Positions 22,492 through 31,703 of a stretch of 64,000 bases of DNA are shown here, piece by piece. Source of the DNA: Argyresthia goedartella (lineage: Eukaryota; Arthropoda; Insecta; Lepidoptera; Argyresthiidae). A program made the position numbers and the translations under genes. The notes under the pieces were generated by a model, which was not told where the DNA came from, made no database searches, and was given only the letters and a program-made list of their open reading frames with translations. Each line of letters opens with the position of its first letter. Position 1 is the stretch's first letter. The stretch lies in the NCBI GenBank assembly GCA_949825045.1, contig OX463824.1, positions 29,482,001-29,546,000 on the forward strand, written 5' to 3'.

Positions 22492-22742
22492 AAATAGAAG
22501 GAAAACATGAAGTTGAAGAAAACAACAGCTGCTCTCCAAATCCTATATCCTCCCCATTCCACATATCCTATATTGGCTTCAGGCTGAAGAGTCGGTCGAT
22601 TGAATTCACGCTCCTTCCTCTCCTATCGAGCAGGTCATTCCGCCCCCCCTCAAAACTCGTGCTCTCTGGTATGCCGGCCGAAAGACCGGAACAGGTTTAG
22701 AACCCTGGCTGGAGAAGCACCATTCATTCATTCATTCATTCA

Positions 22743-22768
22743 TAACTTTGACTTAACTATTGAGTATA
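22743..22768 (+). repeat. Right target-site duplication, 26 bp
   Basis: Identical to 17099-17124. It follows the CATT tail directly. Confidence 0.95.
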
Positions 22769-24013
22769 CTTGTGTATGTAATTATTTTGATTTTAAACTC
22801 CAAACTCAAATAAAGTAAGTAGTTAAAAATAATGCACTTTTGTACAAGTGAAACACTAGATAAAATAAATCAAATATGATCAACAAAACTAATGAGTACA
22901 TACTGAATCTCGCACAGACAAAGGAGACTCCATAAACTGTGCCAGTGCTTCGGATATGCGCCCATCAGAGAATATAGCCTATTTCAATTGATTCTATCAG
23001 GCAGTACACGCAAAAGAGTAACAAACATCCATCCTCTCAACCACAAACATTCGAGTCTATATTATTAGTTAGATAAATAACCGATGACCTTCACCCATCT
23101 AGTTACATTGCGTGGCAACTCTGTGCCACATTCTTAGGGTACAGATGGCTGAGTGGACTTATTATAGCCCAAGACTATGTCTCTGTGTGAATTAAAAAAA
23201 ACACATAGAGCCCCAATTGGTCGTATCATCGTATGCACAGAGTCGTATGATACACGATGGGGGCGTCGTCGTATAGGCAATTCAACCAAATTTCTGCAAG
23301 CAAATATAAATTTAATACACCTATGTAATGTATGAAAAGCTGACATAAAAAGGAGTATCAATAATTATATGTTAAGCATACGAAATATTTTAAAATTACA
23401 AGGAGTCAGATTTTAATTAGAAATTATATGTAAAATATTATTTTACAGTTTCGACCCGCCATCCAGCGAGGCCAATGCTATGTTTGTTAAATGAGTATGC
23501 CTTGTTGTTTGTAGCGTAGCGAACGAGAAAGAATGTATATTACTTAATAATATGTAATTAAATCAACACATAAAAGTACATCCCAAAATAAATCGTTAAA
23601 TATTGTAAACAAACACATGCACCACTTGACAGTTATGAGTTGCGTTCAAAATGCTCAATATAATTTGAACGATCAATAAAAAACAACGCATAAGTTACTA
23701 AGTTTTATCACAAATTGCATTAAATAGTAATATGCGCGTATTACTTTTAAGCTTTAATTTTTTAAAGTACCATTCGTACATAATAAAACAAATTATAATA
23801 TAAGATATCCTTATAAAAAAAAAACGGTAAATACCGTATAAACAATAAACGTTGGTTAGGAACGGTCCTCCACACAATGTGATGAGTAGTTCTTTCTTAT
23901 GCAATCCTGTATATTCCCTTCTCGTTCTTACATGGATGTAAGTTAACTAGCCAGAGACAATAAACTATTCACCTTATCGAATAAGCAGCTCAGAACTCGT
24001 TCACCTTTTATGG
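22769..24013. other. Non-coding, contains dispersed repeat copy
   Basis: No gene seen. Bases about 22836-22990 (AATGCACTTTT...ACCAGTGC...CCCATCAGAGA) are a diverged copy of the repeat at 51935-52165, and the first part also matches 34068-34165. The rest is AT-rich and ends at the inverted end-like segment of the putative Harbinger element. Confidence 0.6.
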
Positions 24014-24105
24014 GGTCATGGTACGAAATTAAGTCGTTCAGTTTAAGTACTTTAACTGAACTGCCTGGATTAAGAGCAGTTTCTTATAAGGTCATGGTAG
24101 GCCTC
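24014..24105 (-). repeat. Inverted end-like segment matching 9733-9815
   Basis: The reverse complement starts GAGGCCTACCATGACCT and contains a short palindrome around CAGTTTAAGTACTTTAACTG and then CGTACCATGACC, in the same order as 9733-9815. Interpreted as the right terminal inverted repeat of the Harbinger element. Confidence 0.55.
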
Positions 24106-24266
24106 GCTTTTTGTCAGTATTTATAGGTAAACCATATGGCAACCCTAAATGTTCCTAAGTCCCTATGATAATATTTGTGATGTTTTTTTTAAACGTTGAT
24201 TAGAGGTTTTTTTTATTTTTTTTTAAAGTTTATTGTATTACGAATAAGAAAATATATATATCTTAG

Positions 24267-24829
24267 CTTAAGACACGACCTTCAAGCTGTAATCCTCACC
24301 GATGAAACCTTCATGAAAATGAAATTTGACACTGCCAAAAATAGTCCAGAAATAGTCCACAAAGAAAGGAAAATAGTCCTCTTATAGTTCCGAAGTTATA
24401 GCTATAGGTTGGTGAGGATTACGGCTTGACGTCAAGCTGTAATCGTACCTCATCTCTCGTACAAGCAAACGGAAGGGCCTATCGACTTGGTTTGGGTTTC
24501 AAAAAATAGTCCACACGGCAAACAAAATTTCAGAAATAGTCCTTCAACTATTCTCGAGTTATTAAGACATCTTGGTGAGGATTACAGCTTGAACATTTGA
24601 TATCATCAAATATCTTCGGAACGCCTACGACTTTCAGTTTGAAATTTGAGCCAAAAAATAGTCCAGAAATAGTCCACCGAAACAATAGTGATTTCCACCT
24701 GGTTATGTTTTTAAGAAGTGCATTAAAAATACAATGTTTTATTTCCCATACATTCAATACAAGTACAGTCGTGTACAAAATAATAATGGATAAACCCTAA
24801 TAAACCGGTTTATATCGGTTAATTCAATC
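24267..24829 (+). repeat. Left arm of the long inverted repeat
   Basis: The arm contains three blocks, each starting or ending with the TTCAAGCTGTAATCCTCACC word. Two of them meet head to head at about 24413-24450 (GGTGAGGATTACGGCTTGACGTCAAGCTGTAATC). Between the words are ATAGTCCAGAAATAGTCCA-type spacers. Confidence 0.8.
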
Positions 24830-25704
24830 AAAGGGCCTGTTTTTAATCTCTGTTAACTAACGGTATTGTAATATTATAGGAAAGTAAGCGCATAGCTCTG
24901 TCCTTCACGTTCACGATACTTAACTTTTATGTTCTCCCATTTAGCCGGACTTTCACCAGAGTTTTGATAACCGCTAAATACAGTTTAGATACAACCTTAA
25001 TAAAATGGTTAGGGGCAACCTGGCTGAGAGTACATTACTCGCCTTTTGCTTGTTGTGCTTAAGTTGTGTTTAATTTTAACTGTTTTTAACGGCTGTCAAA
25101 AGCCCTTAGAAGACTGAAACATAAATGAGTTTTTTGTTGTACATAAGTGCGTGACAGCGATTTGGATTTTGAACGGGTCTTCGAGCTTCGGTTGTAGCTA
25201 TGATATATATGTTATATATTTATATAGTTGAGCTAAGATGTAAACAACAATGGCGGAATTGGTATCGCGAACGCGCTGGCAAAATTTCTTCGAAATACGA
25301 TTTTGCTGAAACTTTTGAAGACATCTTAAAGCATTTTTCGGTGGAAATTAAGGCACGAGTGTTTAAAAATCACGTCAATCGGTACATGATAATTGCAATA
25401 ATGACATCATTGCAATGGAGGAAAGTGTTAAGAACTGATAATCAATGTGTAAAGGATAACATGCTAGCTTCTCACAAAACATAATTTGAAAAAAGAACAA
25501 ATCCATTTATGTTCATTATAGTTATATATATGTATATGTTTATATCATATTTATATGCATAACTTAGTTTTAATCACAATAATCACAGTCGGTTCATTGG
25601 TATAATCGTCACATAACAACAAACATTGTTTGATTAATTACAGTCTTAATCATTTCAATTTTAAGTGCTTATGTCTAAATAATTGGCACCTCCCGAGTAT
25701 AAGT
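24830..25704. other. Interior of the long-arm element, one short ORF
   Basis: No known domain. A 94-codon frame at 25200-25484 (WRNWYRERAGKIS...) is the longest. It starts with low-complexity sequence and is not recognised. No transposase motif was seen. Confidence 0.4.
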
Positions 25705-26212
25705 ATACATAAAGGTGTAGTCAAATTTTCAAGGGTTTAACCCCTTCCCTAAACTATGATGTCCCTACATATACATAAATATGTAGGGACATCATAGTTT
25801 CGCCATGAAACATCTTCAGAGCATTTTTATTTTTAATCTCTTCCAAAAATGAATATACAGGCTGTTATTTTGTAAAGTTAAGCCACCCCCGGGTAAGGGA
25901 CTATAGTACCCATCATTATGAACAACTTTCCTCCAGAAACATATGGTCGCAAATGGAAAAAATCGTCTCTCATTACATTGACCAATCAGCTGATTACATG
26001 TTACTATGGGAGACCCATATGCCTATATTTCTCGGGGAAAGTTATTCATAATGATGGGTACTATAGCCCCTTACCCGGAGGTGGCTTTACATAACAATAC
26101 CCTGTATAGTGGTGAAAAATTAAATTGCTCTGATAAAAACGGTTTCATAGTGAAAGTTGTTCAGAAAGATGTTTCAAACAACCTCTAATTTGACTACACT
26201 TTTATTTTACCG
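25705..26212. repeat. About 500-bp foldback (MITE-like) insertion
   Basis: The outer arms pair GGTGTAGTCAAATT (25713) with AATTTGACTACAC (26188). The inner arms pair GGGTAAGGGACTATAGTACCC (25892) with GGGTACTATAGCCCCTTACCC at about 26055-26080. A third perfect palindrome (ACTATGATGTCCCTACATAT..., about 25755-25800) sits in the left arm. Nested pairing of this kind is typical of miniature foldback elements. Confidence 0.7.
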
Positions 26213-26454
26213 CCTGTATATAAGTCACATGTAATGGACTTACAAATTATGATTTGTCATCATATCTAAAAAAAACAGTCAAAATAAAGTAAGTATAATT
26301 GCTAGATCTCTAACCCAACGAGTAGTCAGTAGAGTTCAATTATTATGGAAAGTGGCAGTAAAGTCTTGAAAACTACTAATAAATGATGTTGATTTTAAAT
26401 ATTTTCATCATTTTTAAATTAGTGTTAGAGCGTACTATATTTTTTACAAAATAC

Positions 26455-26920
26455 TGTTACGAACGTGGGGGTTCGTATTTGATAGAAAAGCACGAATAAT
26501 CCACTAAATAAAACACTCACTTTATTACCCAAATTACGCACTTATAATTCACACGAACTGTACTTAAAATCCACTAATTAAAACACACACACTATTTCAC
26601 TAATTATGCACTCACTATTCACACGAAGAGTCTTTCTCTCCGATTATCCTTGTACTAGCACTCGATCGCAGTTAAAATGTCACTAACTCGCGCCGGCCGT
26701 CGGCGCCTTTTATATTCCGCGGAGCCGCTCTGGACACATTGTCCACACATATCGCGAATATTCTAGTTAGGACCAGCGTGAGGGCCGAGAACATTCGAGA
26801 CCATATATGTCTCTCTCTAATGGTGCACTCTTTGTCACTCCCTTCTCGAATATTCCGAGTATAGCTATCTCTTTCTAGTAGTGCTATATCTGTCACTCCT
26901 ACCGGATATTGCGCCATATA
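26455..26920 (-). repeat. Possible solo LTR, minus strand
   Basis: Read on the minus strand, this has a TATA box (AATATAAAAGG, about 26707-26717), a downstream AATAAAG signal (about 26520) and an end of CACGTTCGTAACA (at 26455). The distal part holds repeated runs near AGTGTGTG and AGTGAGTG. No internal retrotransposon genes adjoin it, so it is a solo LTR or part of one. The 5' border is uncertain. Confidence 0.45.
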
Positions 26921-26949
26921 ACGATTTGTGCTTCAGAGGCCCATAAGGG

Positions 26950-27180
26950 GTCCTGAAAACGCCTGAAAACGGGTTTTCAGGTTATGGCGTCATCTGATAG
27001 AGGGTGCCCTGAAACGGACTGAAAACATGTTTCAGGCGCCTGAAAACGACGGCAACTTGGGTGAAATTTCGATCTTTAGATATGTGATAGAGCAAATTCT
27101 GAAACGGCCTGAAATGACTTTTCAGCCTGCTGAAAACGCCTCTAAAGCACTGAAATTGACGTTAAAAGTTTTTGACCTAA
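26950..27180 (+). repeat. CCTGAAAACG-type short interspersed words
   Basis: About nine variants of CCTGAAAACG or its complement occur within 230 bp, irregularly spaced and in both orientations (for example CCTGAAAACGGGTTTTCAGG near 26960). It is not a clean tandem repeat. Confidence 0.5.
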
Positions 27181-27536
27181 CCTACCGGCGTAACAATACT
27201 ATCCTTTTTGTATTTTTGTGCTATCCTTTTCGAAGCACCTAAATCCAACACTGGTTGTCGTATAGCGCAGCCGGTCTGGCGCAGTGGGGTAATAAAATTG
27301 TAACCTCATATTTTTTGTACCTTGTTGATTTGTACTTTTGTAGGAAGGTAGGTAGTTAGGCGCCTACAGCAGGGGGCTAGCTCATCTCCGCAGCTATGGA
27401 GATAAAAGGTTGCCTAAAAATGTTTTCCATCACCGTAAGAACGTCCGTATAATGTAAATTGGTTAAATTACTTATCTCAATGGTATAAGGTCCGCACCGG
27501 ATTCGAACAAGCGAGTATAAAACCACTAGACTATGG

Positions 27537-28097
27537 AGATTAATTGGTATAAACTGGTTTATTAGGGTTTACCCCGTTATTATTTTGTACACGACTGTAC
27601 ATTGATTGAAATGTATGGGAAATTAAACATTGCATTTTTAATGCCGTTCTTCAAGGTAAACCAGGTGGAAATTATTATTGTTTCGGTGGACTATTTTTTG
27701 GCATAAATATCAAACTAGAAGTCGTAGGCGCGGAGATATTTGATGTTATCAAATGTTCAAGCTGTAATCCTCACCAAGATGACTTAATAACTCTGGAATC
27801 GTTGAAGGACTATTTCTGAAATTTGGCATGCCGTGTGGACTATTTCTGGACTAATTTTTGAAACCGAAACCAAGTCAATATGTCCTTCCGTTTGCTTGCG
27901 AGAGAGATGAGGATTACAGCTTGACGTCAAGCTGTAATCCTCACCAATATACTATACTTATAGCTATAACTTCGAAACTATAAGTGGACTATTTTTTTTT
28001 CTTGGTGGACTATTTCTGGACTATTTTTTAGCATTTTCAAATTTCCTTTTCATGAAGGTTTCAATGGTGAGGATTACAGCTTGAATGTCGTCTTAAG
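27537..28097 (-). repeat. Right arm of the long inverted repeat
   Basis: Mirror of 24267-24829. It starts GATTAATTGGTATAAACTGGTTTATTAGGG and ends at GTCTTAAG (28097). Confidence 0.8.
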
Positions 28098-28787
28098 ACG
28101 ATCAAAGTAATAGGTGGTTTATTTTGGTTTGTATAGTGTAAGAAAAAAAATACCAAAAAGTTGTCATTTTTATGTGATCTCTTGTAGTAATTAAGTAAAA
28201 AAAGAATTAGATTAATAGAAAGTTATTGATTCAATAAAACAAGGATATGTATCTTTTTTAAATAAAAATAAAATAAAATTGCGCACATTTGAATCCTAGC
28301 TTATTTGTAAAGGGGGCCGCGCGACCCCCACACAAAACCAGCTAAGTTTACGATACCAGTTAAGGTTACGGTACCAGTTAAGGGTTAAAAAGGCTGAACG
28401 GATTTAAATAAATTTAGCACACATCACAGTTTATAAAGGCAGATATGGGTGAGAGAATATTTAAAACTTACGCAAAATAATAAAGCAAACATGAGACTAC
28501 CGCTCTGCGCTGGTCGCGCTTTGAATGAGTGCACTTCTGCCTTACTTAGTGCACTAAGGCAGAAGAGGTCGCTAATTTTTTCTGAGTAGGCATCCTTACT
28601 ACCTTTCTCACATCTCTTAGTAAGGGCACAAGGGTCACATCCTAGGGGCACACCCCTCTTACCATTGGCTTCTCTTTTCCTCAAACTTCTTCTCTTCAGA
28701 GAAGTTGGGAGAAGAGAGAAGACAGTCTTGTATGGGAAAATGAAAGCGACAAATGAGTTCAGGAAGAATAAGACTTTGATGTACAAC
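28098..28787. other. Downstream flank of the Tat-SF1 gene
   Basis: No independent gene seen. A 120-codon minus frame (28424-28786) lies downstream of the polyadenylation signal and shows no domain, so it is treated as chance. A 2 x 19-bp near-duplicate (TACGATACCAGTTAAG / TACGGTACCAGTTAAG) lies at 28348-28385. Confidence 0.5.
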
Positions 28788-28797
28788 TTTATTTATT
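28788..28797 (-). terminator. Polyadenylation signals of the Tat-SF1 gene
   Basis: Two overlapping AATAAA hexamers on the minus strand (AATAAATAAA), about 80 bp after the stop codon at 28876-28878. They are a plausible 3' end signal. Confidence 0.7.
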
Positions 28798-28875
28798 ACA
28801 AGTTTACAACAGCCAGCTGACAAGATTAGAATTTACATGTTATAGGTACTTACTCAATTGAAGTAGTTCTTAAGA

Positions 28876-30528
28876 TTATTCACATGGTACATTTTCCTTT
28901 ATAGGTGTATCCAATTCCTCTACAGCCTTTGCTTCAACTTTTGCTACCTCAACCTGCTTTTCTGTATCATCTGTTAATTTTTCCACAACTTTATCTTCTT
29001 GGGTGGTGTCTGTCTTAGTAGTTCCCTCAGCTTTTACTTCACTTGCACCAGTAACACAGGCTTTACTCTCGGCCCCTTCCAAAAACTGTTCCCAGTTATC
29101 TTTCCTCTTATTTATTTCGGAGTCAGTCTCAGCAATTCTGTACTTTGTCCTTCCATCCCAGATTTCGGCTATCAGTTGTCTTTTTCCAAACCATCTGCCA
29201 TTGCAGAGAGCTACCACTGCATTTGCTTCATCTGGTTCCTTCATGGTAACTTGAGCTACACCTTCAGGGTGTCTATCATAGATTACTACCTTCCTGACCT
29301 CACCGCATTTGCCGCATTCCTCCCTCAAATCTTGCTGGTAATCGAGGATGAGTTGAACCTCTTTATCAAAGTCACTCGGATGAAATAAGTTCTTTAGAAT
29401 AACAACTTTTTCATGTTTCGCTTTCTCTCCAGCAATCTTCTCAGGTCTCCAATCAAACAGCTTTTCCTGCATACGCTTGAGTTTCTCTAACTCTTTCTTT
29501 TTCTTCTTTTTAGGTTTCAAGGCTGGGTTGTAGTTGCCTTTCAATTGGAAACTGGCTCGTTCCACTTTAATCTTATTTCCTTTGATATCACTGCCATCAA
29601 TTAAGTTCAAAGCTAGTTGAACTGATTCTATCTTGATGTAAGTGCACAATGCATCCCCCTTAAAGCAGTTTTGTTCCTTATCCATGTACATCTTTACCTT
29701 CATCATCTGTGTGCTGGGATCTCTCATGACAAGGCCACACTTCTGCATCAAGTCTACAAATTCCTCTTCAGTAGTATCCAAAGGAAGGTTAGACACATAG
29801 ACTTTAGTACTTAATTCCTCTGACTGTTCAAACCATGTTGGCTCAGCCTTCCGTTTTTGACCAGCCTGTTCCAATTTATCCAGCTTTTTTTTCTCTATTT
29901 TCTTTTGCTCTTCCTCCTTCTTTGCTTCATGGTCTGTGTTATCGACAAAGCCATACGACATTTGATACATAGCTAAAAAGTCATCATCTACAAGTGGTAT
30001 CCAAGCCTTCTTCTCTACATCGTAGAAACACTTGGACCCGTCTGCTTCAGTGTAAATATGTTTGTCACCTTCATAGCTGTATACCCTCTCTGGGGCATCA
30101 GATTTTGGGCTCCAGGAATTAGAGGTTTTATCCCATGTAAACTTCTGTTGTGACATGGGATCAGTGTATATTGCTTCCTCTCCTTCATAAGTCACATACT
30201 TAGCATAGTCTCCTGATGCCAGATTATCTCCACTTTTTACTGGTTCTGTGTTGGGTATACACTTAAGTTCTGAGTCTGAAGGTTCCTCTGCAACATTTTC
30301 GGAATCACCATGACTCTCAGCCTTCGCTATGACGCTACTTTGTGCAGGATCTGAACTCTTACTTTTTTCATCAAGAATTTTATCGTCATCTTTTGTGGTC
30401 TCAGGTTCTTTTAGGCCAGCTGTAGAAAACGCCTTCGCTTGCTTTTCCTCGTCTGCGAGCTTTTGAACCGTTTCATTGGACAGTTTGATAACAAAACCGA
30501 GTTTTGATGCTTTCTCTGTTTTCGACAT
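28876..30528 (-). CDS. barc: Tat-SF1/HTATSF1 homolog (barricade), splicing factor
   Basis: A 550-residue protein in one uninterrupted exon. N-terminal 1-110: acidic, Ser/Lys-rich. Residues 113-180: two related aromatic blocks (YEGEEAIYTD...FTWDK...W and YEGDKHIYTEADG...FYDVEKKAW). Residues 243-325: an RRM with RNP2 VYVSNL and RNP1-like GDALCTYIK. Residues 336-362: a Lys-rich linker ending LFDW. Residues 374-464: a second RRM of the UHM type, with the diagnostic R-x-F at R445-W-F447. UHMs bind ULM peptides of SF3B1, and the family (yeast CUS2, human HTATSF1) associates with U2 snRNP in the nucleus. The C-terminus (480-550) is acidic and Lys/Glu-rich. The start is the first ATG. The gene faces the phosphatase gene head to head. 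Confidence 0.93.
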   Translation of the reverse strand: MSKTEKASKLGFVIKLSNETVQKLADEEKQAKAFSTAGLKEPETTKDDDKILDEKSKSSDPAQSSVIAKAESHGDSENVAEEPSDSELKCIPNTEPVKSGDNLASGDYAKYVTYEGEEAIYTDPMSQQKFTWDKTSNSWSPKSDAPERVYSYEGDKHIYTEADGSKCFYDVEKKAWIPLVDDDFLAMYQMSYGFVDNTDHEAKKEEEQKKIEKKKLDKLEQAGQKRKAEPTWFEQSEELSTKVYVSNLPLDTTEEEFVDLMQKCGLVMRDPSTQMMKVKMYMDKEQNCFKGDALCTYIKIESVQLALNLIDGSDIKGNKIKVERASFQLKGNYNPALKPKKKKKKELEKLKRMQEKLFDWRPEKIAGEKAKHEKVVILKNLFHPSDFDKEVQLILDYQQDLREECGKCGEVRKVVIYDRHPEGVAQVTMKEPDEANAVVALCNGRWFGKRQLIAEIWDGRTKYRIAETDSEINKRKDNWEQFLEGAESKACVTGASEVKAEGTTKTDTTQEDKVVEKLTDDTEKQVEVAKVEAKAVEELDTPIKENVPCE

Positions 30529-31703
30529 TTCGAGGATGGAGCAATAGATCCCAATAAGGAATGTATGCGCTGAAGCCCCTAGATGATATAAAATTATAGT
30601 TTTATATTCTTATTGCCCAAATTTGAGACAAAAAATATTAATCCAATAAATGACAGCTGCAAATAGCGAAGGAAGTTTGGAAGGGAGAAAGGTTATATGT
30701 GTTCAGTTCTACCCTTTTTGAAATTAAAGCATATTTGCTTTAATTTCATTTTCTTTGCTTCCACTCTAAAAAACAAATAGATTTATGTCAAGAATTAACA
30801 ATAAAGTGCAAACTATTATTTGTTGCAAAAGAATATGGAACTAATTTAACTTAGATCACCACACATTCTCTGTGTGTTACTTGAGAAGATAAATTATATT
30901 CGGAAAGGACATAACTGTATACAAATCATGACCATGAACACAGTATTTACGACATTGCGTTCCAAAATCAACTGTTCTCTTGGTAGGCTCACATGTACAT
31001 CCAAGGAGGTTTAAACGGAACAAAATCTTTTCCCCAAAAATATATTGCTGGGGCTTCTGAAATAAAATCCTTTTTGATTTGCGCGCTGCCAGTCCAGCCT
31101 TGAACTTCACAGCGTTTCGATAATCCAATGATTTTCATGAAATAAGTTCGAGGCAGGGATCATCGCGTTTTGTTTCACAAAAAGTTACTAAATATCTATG
31201 GATAGAAATAAAATTACAAAAAAATCAAACTAAATACCTGCTTAGTAATTTGCCATGCCGCTTGTTTCAGATTTTTAAATAACAAGGCTTAAATATTATT
31301 AAATAATTATTTTGTGCCTAAATTACGAAATAGGTTAGAGTTAAAAATAAAATCGGACTCCGAATTCCACCATAGACAATTACTATTTATGTCCGCCATT
31401 CATTCCAATTCATTCTTTTGAGTTGCTTTTTCGTTTTACGATCTAACAATCCGACCACGTTATTTGTTATCAACACCTAACCATCACGTAAACGTAAAAG
31501 CTATTGCGTTGTTCCCAAGTTTACCATTCGACGCGTAAGATCACTTAACTTACTTACCAGTGCAACCTCGACCATCTGACGTGATCACCGCGCGCGACCA
31601 GACTGTGATGTTCCCCGTGCTCGCTTCCAGCCGCTACGTGCGCCTCTCGAGCGCCTGATGCTGCAGACTATGTGCGAATAATAAAAGCTAGAAAAATCTC
31701 ACG
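30529..31703. promoter_or_regulatory. Shared upstream region of barc and the PP2C gene
   Basis: This 1.17-kb interval separates two diverging genes and probably holds both promoters and the PP2C 5' UTR. The last 150 bp before the PP2C ATG are GC-richer. They include TTCCAG at about 31626-31631 that could be a splice acceptor for a 5'-UTR intron. I see no clear TATA box for either gene. Confidence 0.5.
30880..31123 (-). CDS. Unidentified small ORF in the shared upstream region
   Basis: A minus-strand frame of about 80 codons begins just after an in-frame TGA and has no ATG of its own (the nearest start-like codon is TTG). It encodes a basic N-terminus (KFKAGLAARKSKR), then FGEKILFRLNLLGCTCEP, GTQCRKYCVHGHDLY and a hydrophobic end. 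The Cys/His spacing (C-x-C ... C-x3-C-x-H-x-H) looks protein-like. It could be the terminal exon of a small nested gene or a pseudogene fragment. I cannot name it. Confidence 0.3.

Larger units (their letters stand above)
17125..22742 (+). mobile_element. RTE-like non-LTR retrotransposon with OTU domain
   Basis: A 5618-bp insertion bounded by a perfect 26-bp duplication and ending in a (CATT)n-type tail (about 22720-22742). It contains one intact 1193-codon ORF combining OTU, APE endonuclease and RT, a 1.78-kb leader and a 250-bp 3' UTR. Perfect duplications and an uninterrupted ORF point to a recent insertion. The coding strand is strongly A-rich and G-poor, unlike neighbouring elements. The C-terminal GRPIYTWKDSL block and the RT style fit the RTE clade. 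The insertion lies just downstream of the Harbinger 3' exon. Confidence 0.93.
9733..24105. mobile_element. Putative PIF/Harbinger element carrying nested insertions
   Basis: Harbinger transposase exons lie between two inverted end-like segments: GAGGCCTACTATGACCT at 9733 and its near complement AGGTCATGGTAGGCCTC ending at 24105. The similarity continues inward for about 80-100 bp. Each end holds a small palindrome (around 9759-9782 and 24040-24064) and a second CGTACCATGACC box. Everything inside is then host transposon plus insertions: SINE, DIRS, OTU-RTE and other repeats. No 3-bp TWA duplication was visible at these borders, so they are provisional. An alternative is two opposed copies of a related MITE. 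Confidence 0.5.
24267..28097. mobile_element. 3.8-kb element with 560-bp terminal inverted arms
   Basis: Bases 24267-24829 and 27537-28097 are reverse complements over their whole length, with moderate divergence and small indels. The outer ends read CTTAAGAC...TTCAAGCTG. Each arm contains the 19-mer TCAAGCTGTAATCCTCACC and its complement several times in alternating orientation, plus repeated AATAGTCCA words. The 2.7-kb interior has no recognisable transposase. Long arms suggest a non-autonomous DNA transposon or foldback element, superfamily unknown. Divergence between arms suggests age. Confidence 0.8.

Noticed and set aside
28424..28786. 120-codon minus ORF next to barc
   Set aside because: It lies downstream of the barc polyadenylation signals, has no domain and shows biased Lys/Arg and Leu/Phe composition from AT-rich sequence.
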